NCBI GenBank assembly: GCA_001662425.1
Contig: BDDC01000290.1
Location: 958 to 64,957, forward strand
Origin: Chlamydomonas sphaeroides
Lineage: Eukaryota > Chlorophyta > Chlorophyceae > Chlamydomonadales > Chlamydomonadaceae
Reading direction: 5' to 3'
Length of the DNA stretch: 64,000 nt
The notes under the pieces are model-generated. The model saw nothing but the letters and a program-made list of their open reading frames with translations. It had not been told where the DNA came from and did no database searches. Positions 36,580 through 47,192 of the stretch are shown in pieces. Within the stretch, counting starts at the first letter, position 1; each line of letters opens with the position of its first letter. The translations under genes were made by a program, and so were the position numbers.

Positions 36580-36741
36580 CCGCTCAAAGTTACGCTGGCG
36601 CGCCTCGTGATCGTCTCGGCGCAGCTTGCCGGCCAACCACCGGCCCAGACAAGCGCCGTAATAGGTCACAGCTCTGCAGTACTTCGCAAGACATTCTCAG
36701 CTGCTGCCCCCCTTTCGCACACAAAGATACCGTGGCTTAGG

Positions 36742-37956
36742 CTAGCCGAAAAGGTTGATGCTCGTCTTGCCGCCTGGAGGCTGCAGGACAACCTTACCAC
36801 AGAACTGACCCTTGACGGGCATGAAGGGGCCCGTGGGGCTCGGCGCGCCGCCGTTGTAGCCTCCTCCTGATGGGCTGCCGGCGCCTCCGTACCCGCCACC
36901 ACCAGCCCCGTATCCCCCACCTTGCCCATAGCCACCCGCCGCTGCGCCGCCTCCGTACCCTGCCCCGTACCCACCGCCGCCGGCTCCGTAGCCGCTGTAC
37001 GCGCTGCTACCTCCGTACCCGCCAGCAGCACCAGCGCCTCCAAATCCTGCATACGCGCCCCCGCCCGCGGCTCCGTACGCGCTGCTGCCGCCGTACGCCC
37101 CCGCGCCGCCGCTCGGACTTGACGGATTGGCATACGAGCTCAGCCCAGGTGTCGCGTAGGAGCTGCCCCCGGCGCCATAGTTGCTGTAAGGGGAGACGTA
37201 GCTACTGCCGGCGGCCGACGCTCCATTACCGTACGCGCTGCCAGCTGCCGCGTAGTTGCCGCCGAAACCACCGGCCGCGCCTGGCGTGGCGTAGCTGTTG
37301 CCGTAGGCGCCGGCGCCCGCAGCGCTGTACGGCGAGGAGTACGCCCCGTACGCGGATGGCGTGGAGGCCGGCTGCGACTGGGCTCGCCGGCCGCCGGAGG
37401 GTAACCGGTGCAGCGGCGGCGGAATGTTGAGTTGGGAGGACAGGTCCCCCCCGCCGCCGTAAGCTCCGCCACCGTAGCCGCCCTGTGTGCAGTTGACAGC
37501 GGCACAGACGGGCGTCAGGCGGTGCTGATTCTAGATGTGAAGGCAGCGTACACATGACGCCACAGCTGTCTGCTACAGCTGGCTTGGAGTCACGCCTTGC
37601 CGTTGAGGCACCTGGGACAAGCCGCCCGTCCCGCGCTCTAACTCACCCCGTAACCTGAGCCGGGCGGCGCTGCTGAGTACCCTCCCCCACCGCCGTAGCC
37701 TCCTTGCGGTCCATAGCTTGGCGCCGGATCTGAAGCGCCGAAGCTGATTGAGGACGCGCCGCCTGGCGGCTGCATAGCGCGCCGGCCGGCGAAGGAGCCC
37801 GCTGCCAGGGTGGAAGGCAGCGGGGTGGAGGGTTTCAGTTTAACAACAAGCGGCGCAGGAGCCACGAAGGCCGGGGCCAGCAGTCCCAATTTGTGTAATA
37901 GTGCCAGAATGCTCTTAACAGCAACAGAACTTACGCGCTCCGTATTGTTGCGCCAT
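36742..37956 (-). CDS. Gly/Tyr/Ala-rich protein with Jupiter/HN1-like PPGG motifs at both ends
   Basis: Three exons: 37935-37956, 37647-37801, 36742-37482; 305 residues, starting MAQQYGAPGSFAGRR. Near the N-terminus is QPPGGASSISFG and the last residues are LQPPGGKTSINLFG. Animal HN1/JPT (Jupiter microtubule-associated homologue) proteins carry the same layout: an N-terminal RPPGG..SNFSLG motif and a C-terminal NPPGGKSSLVLG. I therefore propose an HN1-like protein. The middle 220 residues are imperfect Gly-Tyr-Ser-Ala repeats (AYGGSSAYGAAGGG and similar), resembling phase-separating prion-like domains and unlike the animal middle region. The long exon 3 has no stop over 246 codons. A good GTAAGG donor near its end seems not to be used, because read-through gives the conserved end. 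It is divergent from the 38392 gene. Confidence 0.65.
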
Positions 37957-38391
37957 CCTCGGAGCTCCTCCCGCTTGCGCCCTGTTTTTTCTATTGCTGG
38001 CCGGGCGAGATGGAAGTGCCTGATACACTGCGTAGTGCGTGTTCTGGTGCGCTGAGAGGAATTGTGTAGCGGAGGGCTCGTTTGGGGCAAGACCTGGCTC
38101 TCCTGGCATTACCGTTTAGGCAGCATGCTGACCAACCGTGCTGCTTTGTATCGAATAGGGGAAGCAAGGTTTGCGCGGCGTGAAAAACGGGGCTAAGCAA
38201 TATCCAGCGTATCCTGCAAGCCAGTTCGTGCAACGACGTGCTATTGTTGTAGTTTAGGGAGCTTAGTGCAAAGCGGCGCCTTGTCTGCGGTGCGGCGGGT
38301 TGCAGCTTCGTAAGACGCCTTAGAGCCCGAACGTCCTGTCCGCGTCAAGGCCCTTCAAGTCTGCATCTTTGCACATCGTACTGTAATTGCA
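37957..38391. promoter_or_regulatory. Bidirectional promoter region, HN1-like / 38392 gene
   Basis: A 435-bp head-to-head interval, AT-richer than flanking genes (for example around 38110-38250). It should contain both 5' untranslated regions. No individual site can be assigned. Confidence 0.35.
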
Positions 38392-39147
38392 ATGAAGCCT
38401 CTGCGTGACCCTTGGCGCTGGGTTATGCGGTCGTGTTCAGCACTCCTGACCCACGGGCGACCCCGGAAAAGTCTGGGTTTCTTCCGCAGTCTCGAGCACT
38501 CGGCTGCCGGTTTCGTCTACAGACGACCGCGCTGTGTACAGGAGGTGAGGCGCTGTGAGCGGCAGGAACGTTGCCCAGGCAGTACAACCTTGTGCGGAGG
38601 AGTGTCCCTTCATATCTGTCTTGCCCTCATTCTGTGCAGAAGTGTTTACGCACTGTTTGTAAACTTGAAACGGAACCCTCTCTTGTCACCGTCCGCGGTG
38701 CACCGCCGCAACACACATGCAGCTCGCGCGGCCGGCGGAGGGTCTGGCGCCGAGTGTCGCGGGGCTATGGGTGGATGTATGGGCGGCCGGGTGAATGGGC
38801 GGGTAACTATCACCAGCTGCGGGACTGCGCGGTGATAACACAGCGTAACAGCACGCTCCTGCCCATCCCCCTCCTTCCAGCTGCTCGGGGCTGAGCGCCC
38901 GGCCTGCTTCCGCCCTGGCGGCGGCGATGGGCGGGGCGGCGATGGGCCGGCGGCGGAGGCGGAGGGGGTGGTAGCGGCCGCCGCAAGCGGCCGCGACACA
39001 GCGAGAGCGGTAGCAGCGGCGGCGTGCGTTGAGATGTGCAGTCCTGCCGTTGAGGCAGTTCGGGCGGCTAGGTCCGGCCCGTGGGGTGAGGGCACGGAGG
39101 TCGGTGTGCCCGAGACCCCTGAAACAGCCCCGGCGACAACCGCATAA
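38392..39147 (+). CDS. Small hypothetical protein, possibly organelle-targeted
   Basis: Two exons, 38392-38544 and 38881-39147, join phase 0 across a GTGAGG...TTCCAG intron, giving 139 residues with a clean TAA stop. The first 45 residues contain many Arg and Ser, few acidic residues and hydrophobic stretches (RWVMRSCSALLTHGRPRKS), as expected for a mitochondrial or plastid presequence. The rest is Ala/Gly/Glu-rich (VVAAAASGRDTARAVAAAA) without a recognisable domain. Support is only open frame, splice signals and position opposite a bidirectional promoter, so it could be a spurious model. Confidence 0.4.
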
Positions 39148-40678
39148 TGACCGACGGTGTTCGTCTGGTCTGGGTGGCCTCTTTTTGGGGCGAGCCATGC
39201 ACCCATGCGCAGCTGGGGAGGTTTCTTCCGCAGCCTTCCTGTTTCGTGGCACAACAGCAGGTACCCGGCACCCGACTTCCTCAGGATGCCACCACCCTGG
39301 CCTTGCTGAGCGCAAGTGCATTCATACGCTGACGTTGAGGCCCCGCTTTAAGCCCCGGCGCACAGGAGGCGCAAGGCTCGAGGCCCAAGGCCAGGCGCCG
39401 GCACAATACGGCGCCCCCCAAACTTGAACCGCGACCTGTGCCGGTTGCACAATGCAGGCAGTGTGCCCTCTTGGGCCAAGGCAATCATGGGAACGAGAGC
39501 CCTTTCACTGAAGAACTCGCGAGCGAGAGCCCGTGCTGTGGAGGAACATAGTGAAAGGCCAGAGCGGCCCTAATACATGTTACATGGGACTATGTGCTGT
39601 TTCCCCCACACACGCGTGTGCATAACTGCACATGCGCGGTTACCCTAGCATTCTGTCGCTGCCTTGCCAGCGAGGCTCAGCGCCTGGCCCTGTGCCTTCT
39701 CGGCTCGATGCTTCGGTTGCCCTGCGTCCGCGGCCATCGCGCCGACCGCCACACACCATGCGCCACGTGCCATCTCTACTGGTCCCTCCTACATCTCCTA
39801 CACCTGTACACGCATATACGCACGGCTTTCACGTTTGATATATGCAACAATTCTAGATCGCAGCAACCAAACACATGCAAGCGTTGCGTTCGCACCAGCC
39901 CACCCTCGCCGGGCTTCGCTCGCCATCACCGCAGCTGCGAGGCCGCTTCCTGGCCCCCGCTCCCAGCACACAAATGCACATACGCACGCCTGACCCATGC
40001 GGCTATGCCTCAACCCTGCCGCACGCTGCATTAGGACGACACACACATGTTACTTGGTGATGTGAAGACGTATTCGATATGTACACGTGCCGGCCCGACG
40101 CCGTGGCACTGCTCAGGGGTCAACAAGAAGGCTCCCCGCAGTTCCGCTTGTCGGCACCTGAAGGCCTGGTCCATGGCTCAATCCTCCGCGCACGGCGCTG
40201 CAAACACGCCCCAGCCACCTATGACGTCGCCACAGTTTCCAACCCGCAATGCGCTCGGGACGGCACGCCGTCGCGGCACCTGCATCAGTGAGACGCTCAT
40301 CCGCGCATGCCCCCCACCTGCAATGGCCCCCTGGTCGGTGGGTGGTCACACCCGATGCCCCCAGGCCACCAAGGTCCGCAGGCAGCAGCCTTCTGGCGTT
40401 CGACGCCTCCCTGCCATCCGCGCCGTCTGCCAACCACCTCCGGCGGTCCAAGGCGACTGACTCCATGCCCCCTCGCCACACTGCCTGTCAGCCCACGAGC
40501 CCAGCCGTGCCACAACAACTGCCTACCTCACTCGATAGGTGCCAAGTGGCCGTCAGCCCAGCCGCCGCCTACCGGCACCGTACGCCGGTGGCGGCCACGC
40601 ACACGGTCAGCGTGTGCCCCTGCCTGCAGGACCCCGGCGGCGCCGCCGGCCATAGAACCCGCCAGGATACTCGACATA
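39148..40678. other. Intergenic region, no supported gene
   Basis: CAC/ACA-rich, moderately repetitive sequence between the 38392 gene and the 3' end of the 40679 gene. Frames on both strands are short and have no family or splice support. It probably contains both 3' untranslated regions. Confidence 0.35.
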
Positions 40679-40863
40679 TCACTGCTCCGTCGCCACCATC
40701 CGCAGCCAGCCCGAGCCCTGGACGCCCGGCGTGCGCAGGTGCAGCCAGCCGGGGCCCAGGGCGGCGGCGTGGGCCACCTTGATGGCGATCTGGGGGCAGC
40801 CCGCGTTGGCGCGGCCGCGCGGGTCCGCGTCGAGCAGCGCGACGTCGAGCCACTCGCCGGCGT

Positions 40864-40894
<31 letters not shown>

Positions 40895-42440
40895 TGGCAC
40901 GGCGGGCGGCAGCGGCTCGAGCACCACCTTGCCCAGGAGCTGGTAGGAGGGTCCGTGCTGGCGGAACATGTTGTAGGTGATGGGCTCGGCAGCGGCGGCG
41001 GTGGCGGTGACTGCCGGGATAGGGCCTGCGGCGGCGGGGGATCAAGGCACAGGTCGTCCGGGGAATGTGCCGCATGGCATCGCAGGCCTTCAACACCCAT
41101 TCCCCAACCAGCTGCGAGCGACGCGAGGCGGTGCCGTTGCTGGGTCCGGGATTGCAGCACTGCCGGGTCGGGTCGGCCCAGCCAACACTCACCTGCCGGG
41201 ATGCCCACAGCCGCCGTGCCGGCGCCGGCGCCGGCGACAAGCGCGTAGACTGGGTCCTCTTGCTGGGCGGCCTGCGGCTCCATGGGCGGAGCTGCGGACA
41301 GAGGACGCGGTGTGTCGGAGCGGGGGCAGGTTAGGGCCTGGGCGGTCGTGGCACAAGCAGGAGGTAGGCTAGGTGTTGCTCGCTGGAGCCAGCACGGCCC
41401 CGCAGCCCTTGCCTTACCGGAAACTAGGGGGATGCCGAAGCACGTGGCGACAACCCGGGCCGCCTGCTGCGGCGGCGGGCCTTGCTCCACAGGACCTGCC
41501 ATGGGGCCTGCGCAAGGAAGGGGGCCGGCAGGGCGCTCGTAAGCCCAGGCCCAGATATGCACGGGTGGCACACAGCATGGCATCGCCAGGGGCGGTGTCG
41601 GGTGCGTGCGGTGCATGGTGTGCGCAGTCCCGACGGAGCGAGGGTGCGGCGCACCTCGCCTGGTCACGGTCGCACGAGTCAGGGTAAGGCCAACGTGGGA
41701 GCTCCCTCTACTACAAAGTAAAATCACCTTGCAGGACTGTAAACGTGCCGCTGTCCGCGGAGCCCGCGTCCGGCCGGCCGGCAGCCGCGCCGTGCGCAGG
41801 GCCGGCCTTCTCCACGCCCTTGTTCTTGTTCGGCGGCGGGCCGACGCACAGCGGCTTGTCGTTCTTGCTCAGCAGCGCGATAACGGCGTCCACCGAGGTG
41901 CATGTGTCGAGCAGGTGCTGGCGCAGGTCGCCGCCCACCTTGCCGCTGCGCGCTGTCTTCTTGTGCTTCAGCAGGGCGGCCTTGGGCTTCAGCAGGGGCG
42001 ACGCCACGCACGCCAGCCGGGGCACCAGCGCCGCCTCCATGCACGACTCCATGCGCTTCAGGTGGATCTGCATGGTGCGGATGGGACCGAACACGTGTGG
42101 CAGATGCACGGCAGGAGTACAGGAAGGCGGGCGGAAAAAGAACAGAAGGCCCTCCCCGTTGGAGCAGCAGGGGCCTCCCCTGGGACAAGGCTAGGCTAGG
42201 TGGCCCGCACAGCGGCTCTCAGCGGCTGCGGCTGGCCATATGGTTGCGGCTTGAGAGGCTTGAGAGGCTTGAGCGAGCTCACGTAGAATTGCGACTTTCT
42301 GTAGTTCTGGCGGCAGCCCCAGCACAGGAACGCCTTGCCCACGGTGCGCCGCGGGGGCATCTCGGGGAGGTACTTCTCCAGCTCTCGGCAGACAGTGTCC
42401 TTGTCCTTGTCAGCGTTGTCCGACATCGTGTCTACGATCA
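40679..42440 (-). CDS. Unknown-family paralogue A (MSD-start, CxxC knuckle)
   Basis: Coding exons 42283-42426 (exon extends to 42440), 41728-42067, 41418-41480, 41193-41291, 40679-41010; 325 residues from the ATG at 42426. I do not recognise the family, but it is homologous to the gene at 47193-50525. The shared blocks are: an MSD start; KYLPEM..RR..GKAFLCWGCRQN....SQFY ending at an intron after Tyr; a helical basic block KTARSGKVGGDLRQHLLD followed by LCVGPPPN; and a C-terminal half with YNMFRQ, LLGKVVLEP and GPGWLHLRTPG. CWGC is a potential half of a zinc or disulfide knuckle. A nine-Pro run is encoded by a GGC repeat. A leader exon ending at 42735 splices to 42440; its frame stays open into the ATG but offers no upstream ATG. 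Nuclear or DNA-binding roles are possible but unproven. Confidence 0.65.
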
Positions 42441-43240
42441 CTGGTAAGCACCTGCTCGTAGGGGTTGCGCAAGCGGCGAGGGGCAGGACTGCGAGTCAGA
42501 GTGCGAGTGATACGCTGCACTGGAACCCGCGAAGCAGAACGAGCACCCACACATGCACTGTACTCTCTATAATTCTTGGCGCAAACACTTTCTGCGCCAG
42601 GGAGAACGTGGCCGGCCCTCGCTCTTCGTCCGGCGCTGGTCGTGGAAAGAGCGCCACGCGGCGCAAAGGCCAGGACGCCCACCACGAGGAAAGTTTACGT
42701 GCCTCGCTAGGGTCCTCGGCCAGGGTGAACTCACCAGAACGGATCGAACTCAGCTTCTCCCGTTGCTTGTTAGAAAGCCAAAAGAGTCCTCCAGTAGCCG
42801 ACGCTCCACGGCGCAACAGGCGTATGTTTTAGAGCGCGGAAGTGAGGCCTCGCTCGGGCAATGAGCAGTATCGAGCTAACGGCGCTGGCCCAAACTAAGC
42901 AGCTAGCCTATCCCACTGTGATTATGTGTGTGATTACTGTTGTTGACGAGGCTGCAAGGCTGAGCGTAGTGAGTCGAGAGCGCTTCTCCGGCTAAGTCCG
43001 CGTACGACCAGAAGCACAATCGCGGCCTTGCGCAAGGCCCTCATGAGGCCGAGCTCTGCGGCTGTGTCCTGACGATAGAGGCTGTATCACAGGAACGAAC
43101 ACAGCTGGGCCGGAAGGCTGCGAATCCTCCTGTGCGCTCGCTCCGCGCAGTTCCTCTGCTCCCCAGCTTGGCATGCCTCTTATTTATATCCAGGAGCAGA
43201 CCCTCACTTTGAGCTGCGCTCCGCATTGTCTCCGTATCGG
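42441..43240 (-). promoter_or_regulatory. 5' leader intron, leader exon and promoter of paralogue A
   Basis: Donor CTG|GTGAGT at 42734 and acceptor CCAG at 42441 define a 294-bp leader intron. The exon upstream runs from 42735 toward about 43150. A TATTTATA sequence at 43181-43188 (reads TATAAATA on the minus strand) could be its TATA box. The first exon start is not determined. Confidence 0.4.
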
Positions 43241-45392
43241 CAAGAGCAAGAGCTAGCCCTTGCGGGTTCTCAACATGGCGCGCTCTCCAGTCCCATCAAG
43301 TGCTCTCGGCCACGCTCTCGGCCATTAGAGTTCGTTGGCAAACCTCGGGCCTCATTTCAGCGTTTGTCGCGATGCAGATTGCGTTGTGGAACGAGTATGA
43401 AGCCAAGTAACGTATTATAATCATATGAGAGTAAAGTATGAGACCAGTGCGAGGTCGTGAGGCGACAGCGCCGAGGTGGCAAGGTGATGAGCTCCAAGCG
43501 CGAGCGCATGCCACCCTCCTGACACCCCCGCCTTCCCACGAAGCGCCCCCGCCTTCCCCCCCCCCGCCCCCCCCACACACACACGTGCAAGCCTTCTGTT
43601 CCCAATGGAAGGATCCTGATTCACCCGCACCCGCGTCCCTAGCGCCCTCAGCACCCGGCGGCCTGACACGCGCCGGCACAACACCGGCACGCACGTGCCG
43701 CACAGCCGCACTCCTGTCTTCGGCCTTGTGGCCTGCCTGCCGTCACCTTTCATCCCATACTACGCAGGAGATATCGATGAATTCACGTTTTCGCAGGTTA
43801 CAGATACTCCTTTTGTGCCTTCGTTCTAGTTTATCATTAACGTGCCCTGCCTGCAGCGGTGCGTCCCCTGGTCGCGTCACCTCCCTCTTTGCACGATTTC
43901 ATCCATTCCCTCCCGCACGCCAAGCAAAGCGACCCCGCCGTCTTGATGCCGTCCTCCCACTCCAGCTTGCCAGGTGCCACTGCACGGCGTGCGAACCACA
44001 GCAGCCTCCGCATCCTCAGAGACACATCCCGCAGGTGCCACGTGCTATAACGTGCCCCGCCCCCGGAAGCCCGGACGGCCGCATGCACACACGACAACGA
44101 CAGCACACACGCCTGTCGCTCCGCTCGTCCGTACGTGCCCAAGTCCCACCCGCTACCTCCGCGCAAGCATCACACTGCCACGGCGCGCGAGGGCGCCGGC
44201 CTGTCGTCCCCCTCCCCCGCCCCGCACCCCTGGGGCGCGTGGGCAGGGCTTGTATCTTAGTGACCCAGGTCACCGAAGTCACCCGACGTGTAGTCCATTT
44301 GCGACTGAAGTCACCCGGGCTGGGTGACCTTGCTAGGCGCTTCCGTCTTTGGCGCCACCTCGGGTGCCTTCCCGGCCGCAAGGCAAGGGGAAGTCACCCA
44401 CCCCGGGTGGGTCCGCAGCGGTTAAGATACGAGCCCTGCGCATGGGCAGGTGCGGCCAGCGCTCGGGCCTTGGCTCTGCTCTCTCGCTCTGGTGGTTTCG
44501 TGGCGTTGGCCCAGATTAGCTACGGCGACGGGTGGCACGAAGAGGAGGCCGCACCCACATCACCACAACAACGCAGCCGAGGTGCAGCGGGAGAGCATAC
44601 AGGGCCCTGCTCCAGCGCTCCAGTGCGCCCTCGTCCCCAATCCTTGGCATGTTGCAAGGGGCCCAGTTGTCATCCCCAAGGCAGTGGTTGCTTTTAAAGG
44701 TGCTGGGCCACAGGCACAGCGCCACAGTCCAAAGGCACGTCACCCCCCACGCCAGCGGGGACGGAGTGGCTATGCTCACGCCGCCGGGTCTGGGAGGCGT
44801 GGGGGGTGCGGGCGGCGGCGCGCGCGTGGGCCGGATGACCTCAGGAACCGACAGGTTGCCTCAGCTCAGCGCCTGAGCGGGTGGGACGGGGCCAGCGTGT
44901 GTGAGTTGGAGAGCTGGCTGTGACGGCGGCGTGCGAGCTGGCACGTGGTTGTTGAACGGTATCGAACGGTATCCGGACAGGACCGTGTACGGCTGGCCAC
45001 ACATGGGAACCCCCGCACGGCAACCCTTGATGGAGCCCACCCGAGCCGAGTAGATGCTGATGCGCCCGGCAGCGGCGCAGGCCGCATCGCTCGTCGCCTG
45101 GCTGCAGTTGAGCTATTGCGCCCGCAGCGCCGCGCCCCTGCGCGCAGGGGTGTGGCAGCACTACCGCCACACCGCGGCTGCTCCTAGCATCCGAGGATTA
45201 CCTCTTGCTCCCGCCTGTTACAGTTCCCGCCATTCCTTTGCGCTACCCTACAGAGCCCCCTACTTCGTCTAGCATTGCTGACTCCGACACTCGCGCACAA
45301 CAGCATACATCCCGCCTCGCCCCATCGGCTGTCACGTTGCGCCCTGGCGCGAGCAGCCACCTGCGGCGTGTGGGGCGTCCGCCAAGGCGTCT
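43241..45392. other. Intergenic region with C-tract and GTCACC inverted repeats
   Basis: No gene is supported. A nearly pure C tract followed by CA repeats lies at 43552-43586. A cluster of GTCACC/GGTGAC inverted repeats lies at 44262-44411. Long frames (43438-44697 plus) are irregular in composition and look like noncoding read-through. Confidence 0.4.
44262..44411. repeat. Cluster of GTCACC/GGTGAC inverted repeats
   Basis: Within 150 bp the core GTCAC or its complement recurs about six times. It includes GTGACCCAGGTCAC, GTCACCCGGGCTGGGTGAC (7-bp arms) and ACCCACCCCGGGTGGGT. Such spacing suggests protein-binding palindromes or local hairpins. Confidence 0.6.
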
Positions 45393-45851
45393 CTAGAGCT
45401 CAACGTGCGCAATGCGGCGGGCTGCGGCGGGCGGTTGGGTAAGGATCAGTGCGCTCGGCCCTGCTAGCCCGAGGACTGGTACTGAGCTGGGGTGTTTATC
45501 GTAAGAACAGCGAGCTCCAACCGTGCTGAAGCGGGCTGGGGCCCGAGGGCCGCATGCCGCTCTGAAGCTTGCCGCTGTGGCGGGCGGGACGGAAGGGGCT
45601 GCGGCCGACCCCCGGTGGTCCCCCGCCGCCCGCCGAGCGAACAACACGGTCACGGGCGTGCTGTGGTGCTGGGCAGGCGAGGTGAGGCCGAGCAACGTTA
45701 CAGTGCCGCGCGGCCTCTTTTTGTGTCGGAAGGACTTGACAAAAATCCAACAGCGCCTACTGCCAGCGCTTGTACGTGCAGGGACAAGGAAGTATCTGCC
45801 CCTCGTATCGACCAAGCAGCCTCCTCCGCGCTCGTCACTCAGTAGCTGCAT
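45393..45851 (-). CDS. Possible 152-residue orphan ORF
   Basis: A single open frame with ATG at 45851 and TAG stop, starting MQLLSDERGGGCLVDTRGRY. It has no recognisable domain and no neighbours on the strand that explain it. Composition (FVKSFRHKKRPRG, then Ala/Pro-rich) is not clearly coding, and the opposite strand is also open for 117 codons. I list it only as a candidate. Confidence 0.2.
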   Translation of the reverse strand: MQLLSDERGGGCLVDTRGRYFLVPARTSAGSRRCWIFVKSFRHKKRPRGTVTLLGLTSPAQHHSTPVTVLFARRAAGDHRGSAAAPSVPPATAASFRAACGPRAPARFSTVGARCSYDKHPSSVPVLGLAGPSALILTQPPAAARRIAHVEL

Positions 45852-47192
45852 CGCCGCGGTCCCTCCCTCCAGGTTCCTCCTGCCGAATCAACAATCACCC
45901 CATATTGAATCCGTGGGCCCGAGAGCCATGTACCCGTATTTAGGATTGAATCAGCCAAAAACACACGGCACTGGAAAAGAGGACGCGACACGCTGGCCCC
46001 GAGAAACCCTCCACACCGGCACAGATGAGAGATGACCCTAGCTATCTATCAAAGTACCTCGGCCCGGCAGCGTATAGGCACAGGTCGACATCACGCAGAC
46101 ACGCGAACAACTCTGTCTCCTGCCCGCCCCGCCTTCTCCCTTTTCTTGGCAACACAAGAGTCCATAGCTGCAAGCCAAACGCGCTCAACATCAACCGGAG
46201 CGGCCACAGGACACGTGCCCGCAATGTGCGCCATGCGGAATGCAGGTGCGCCGAAATCTAAAGGGCCGCTGTGCAGCCAGCAGCCAGCAACAGGTGGCTG
46301 GACGGCATGCCCCACGTACACCCGCCCCCCTGCGCGCATCATGGGCTAGCTAGACACAGCAACTCACACACATGCTCTGTTACTGTTTTGGTCTGATCTC
46401 CCTTTGTATAACCCTTGCCTATCAGCGCATAGTATTCTCTGTATCACCCTACCGGCGCAATATATAGTGCCGCCGCGCCTACACACACAGTCGCATAGCA
46501 AGACCGGCCCGCACACGGCATGGTGTAACGAGAGCACGCATCCAGCAGCAGCCCAGGCGCAGCATGCGCCAGTCACCCAAGCTCACCGGCTGCACCCAGA
46601 ACTGAACACGCACGCCGTGGGCGCACATCCACAGTACACCATCGCGCGCCGGCCCGCTGGCACAACATGCGAGGCCCTGGCCCTGGCCCGAAGCTCGCTG
46701 CTCGTGCCCACGGAACAGCCTCGCCTAGGCAGCGCAGCACCCACCCGCACCGACAGTCCTGCGCCACGGCACATTGGGCCTTCGTTCGACGGCATTAATC
46801 CGCCGCTCCAGGCCCCACAACACGCACGCAGAGGAGCAACACCGCCCCGCACCACCGGCTCAACCTGCTCTGCCGCGGCGTAGCAACGTCACAAGCACAG
46901 CCCCGCCAGAGGGTTCCCGGCGCCCGTCCGCCCACTGTGACGCACCCTGCCCTTTGCTAAAAGCCACACCCAATGCAGTCGCTGCTGACCTCCTGCGCGC
47001 GCGCCTCACAAGGAGCAGCCCAGCGCAGCCCGCCGTCCTGCCGCCGGGCGTCTCCCCGCCCCGCCATCCCGCCTACCAGGCCTCAGCAAACCGACGGAGC
47101 CGCCCACAGCCTCATGCCGCTCCCCATGCCCTGCCATGCGCGGCGGCGCCGTGCGGCTTGCGGCTGCAGGAGGGCGCTGGCGGCGGCGCCGG
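45852..47192. other. Intergenic region upstream of paralogue A, downstream of paralogue B
   Basis: I see no supportable gene. Sequence is CAC/GCA-rich with short frames on both strands. The part adjoining 47193 must hold the 3' untranslated region of paralogue B. Confidence 0.35.

Noticed and set aside
38646..39254. 202-codon minus-strand frame
   Set aside because: It overlaps the two-exon plus-strand model at 38392-39147, has no splice partners and no conserved sequence.
43438..44697. 419-codon plus-strand frame
   Set aside because: It spans a C/CA microsatellite and the GTCACC repeat cluster, has erratic composition and no family match.
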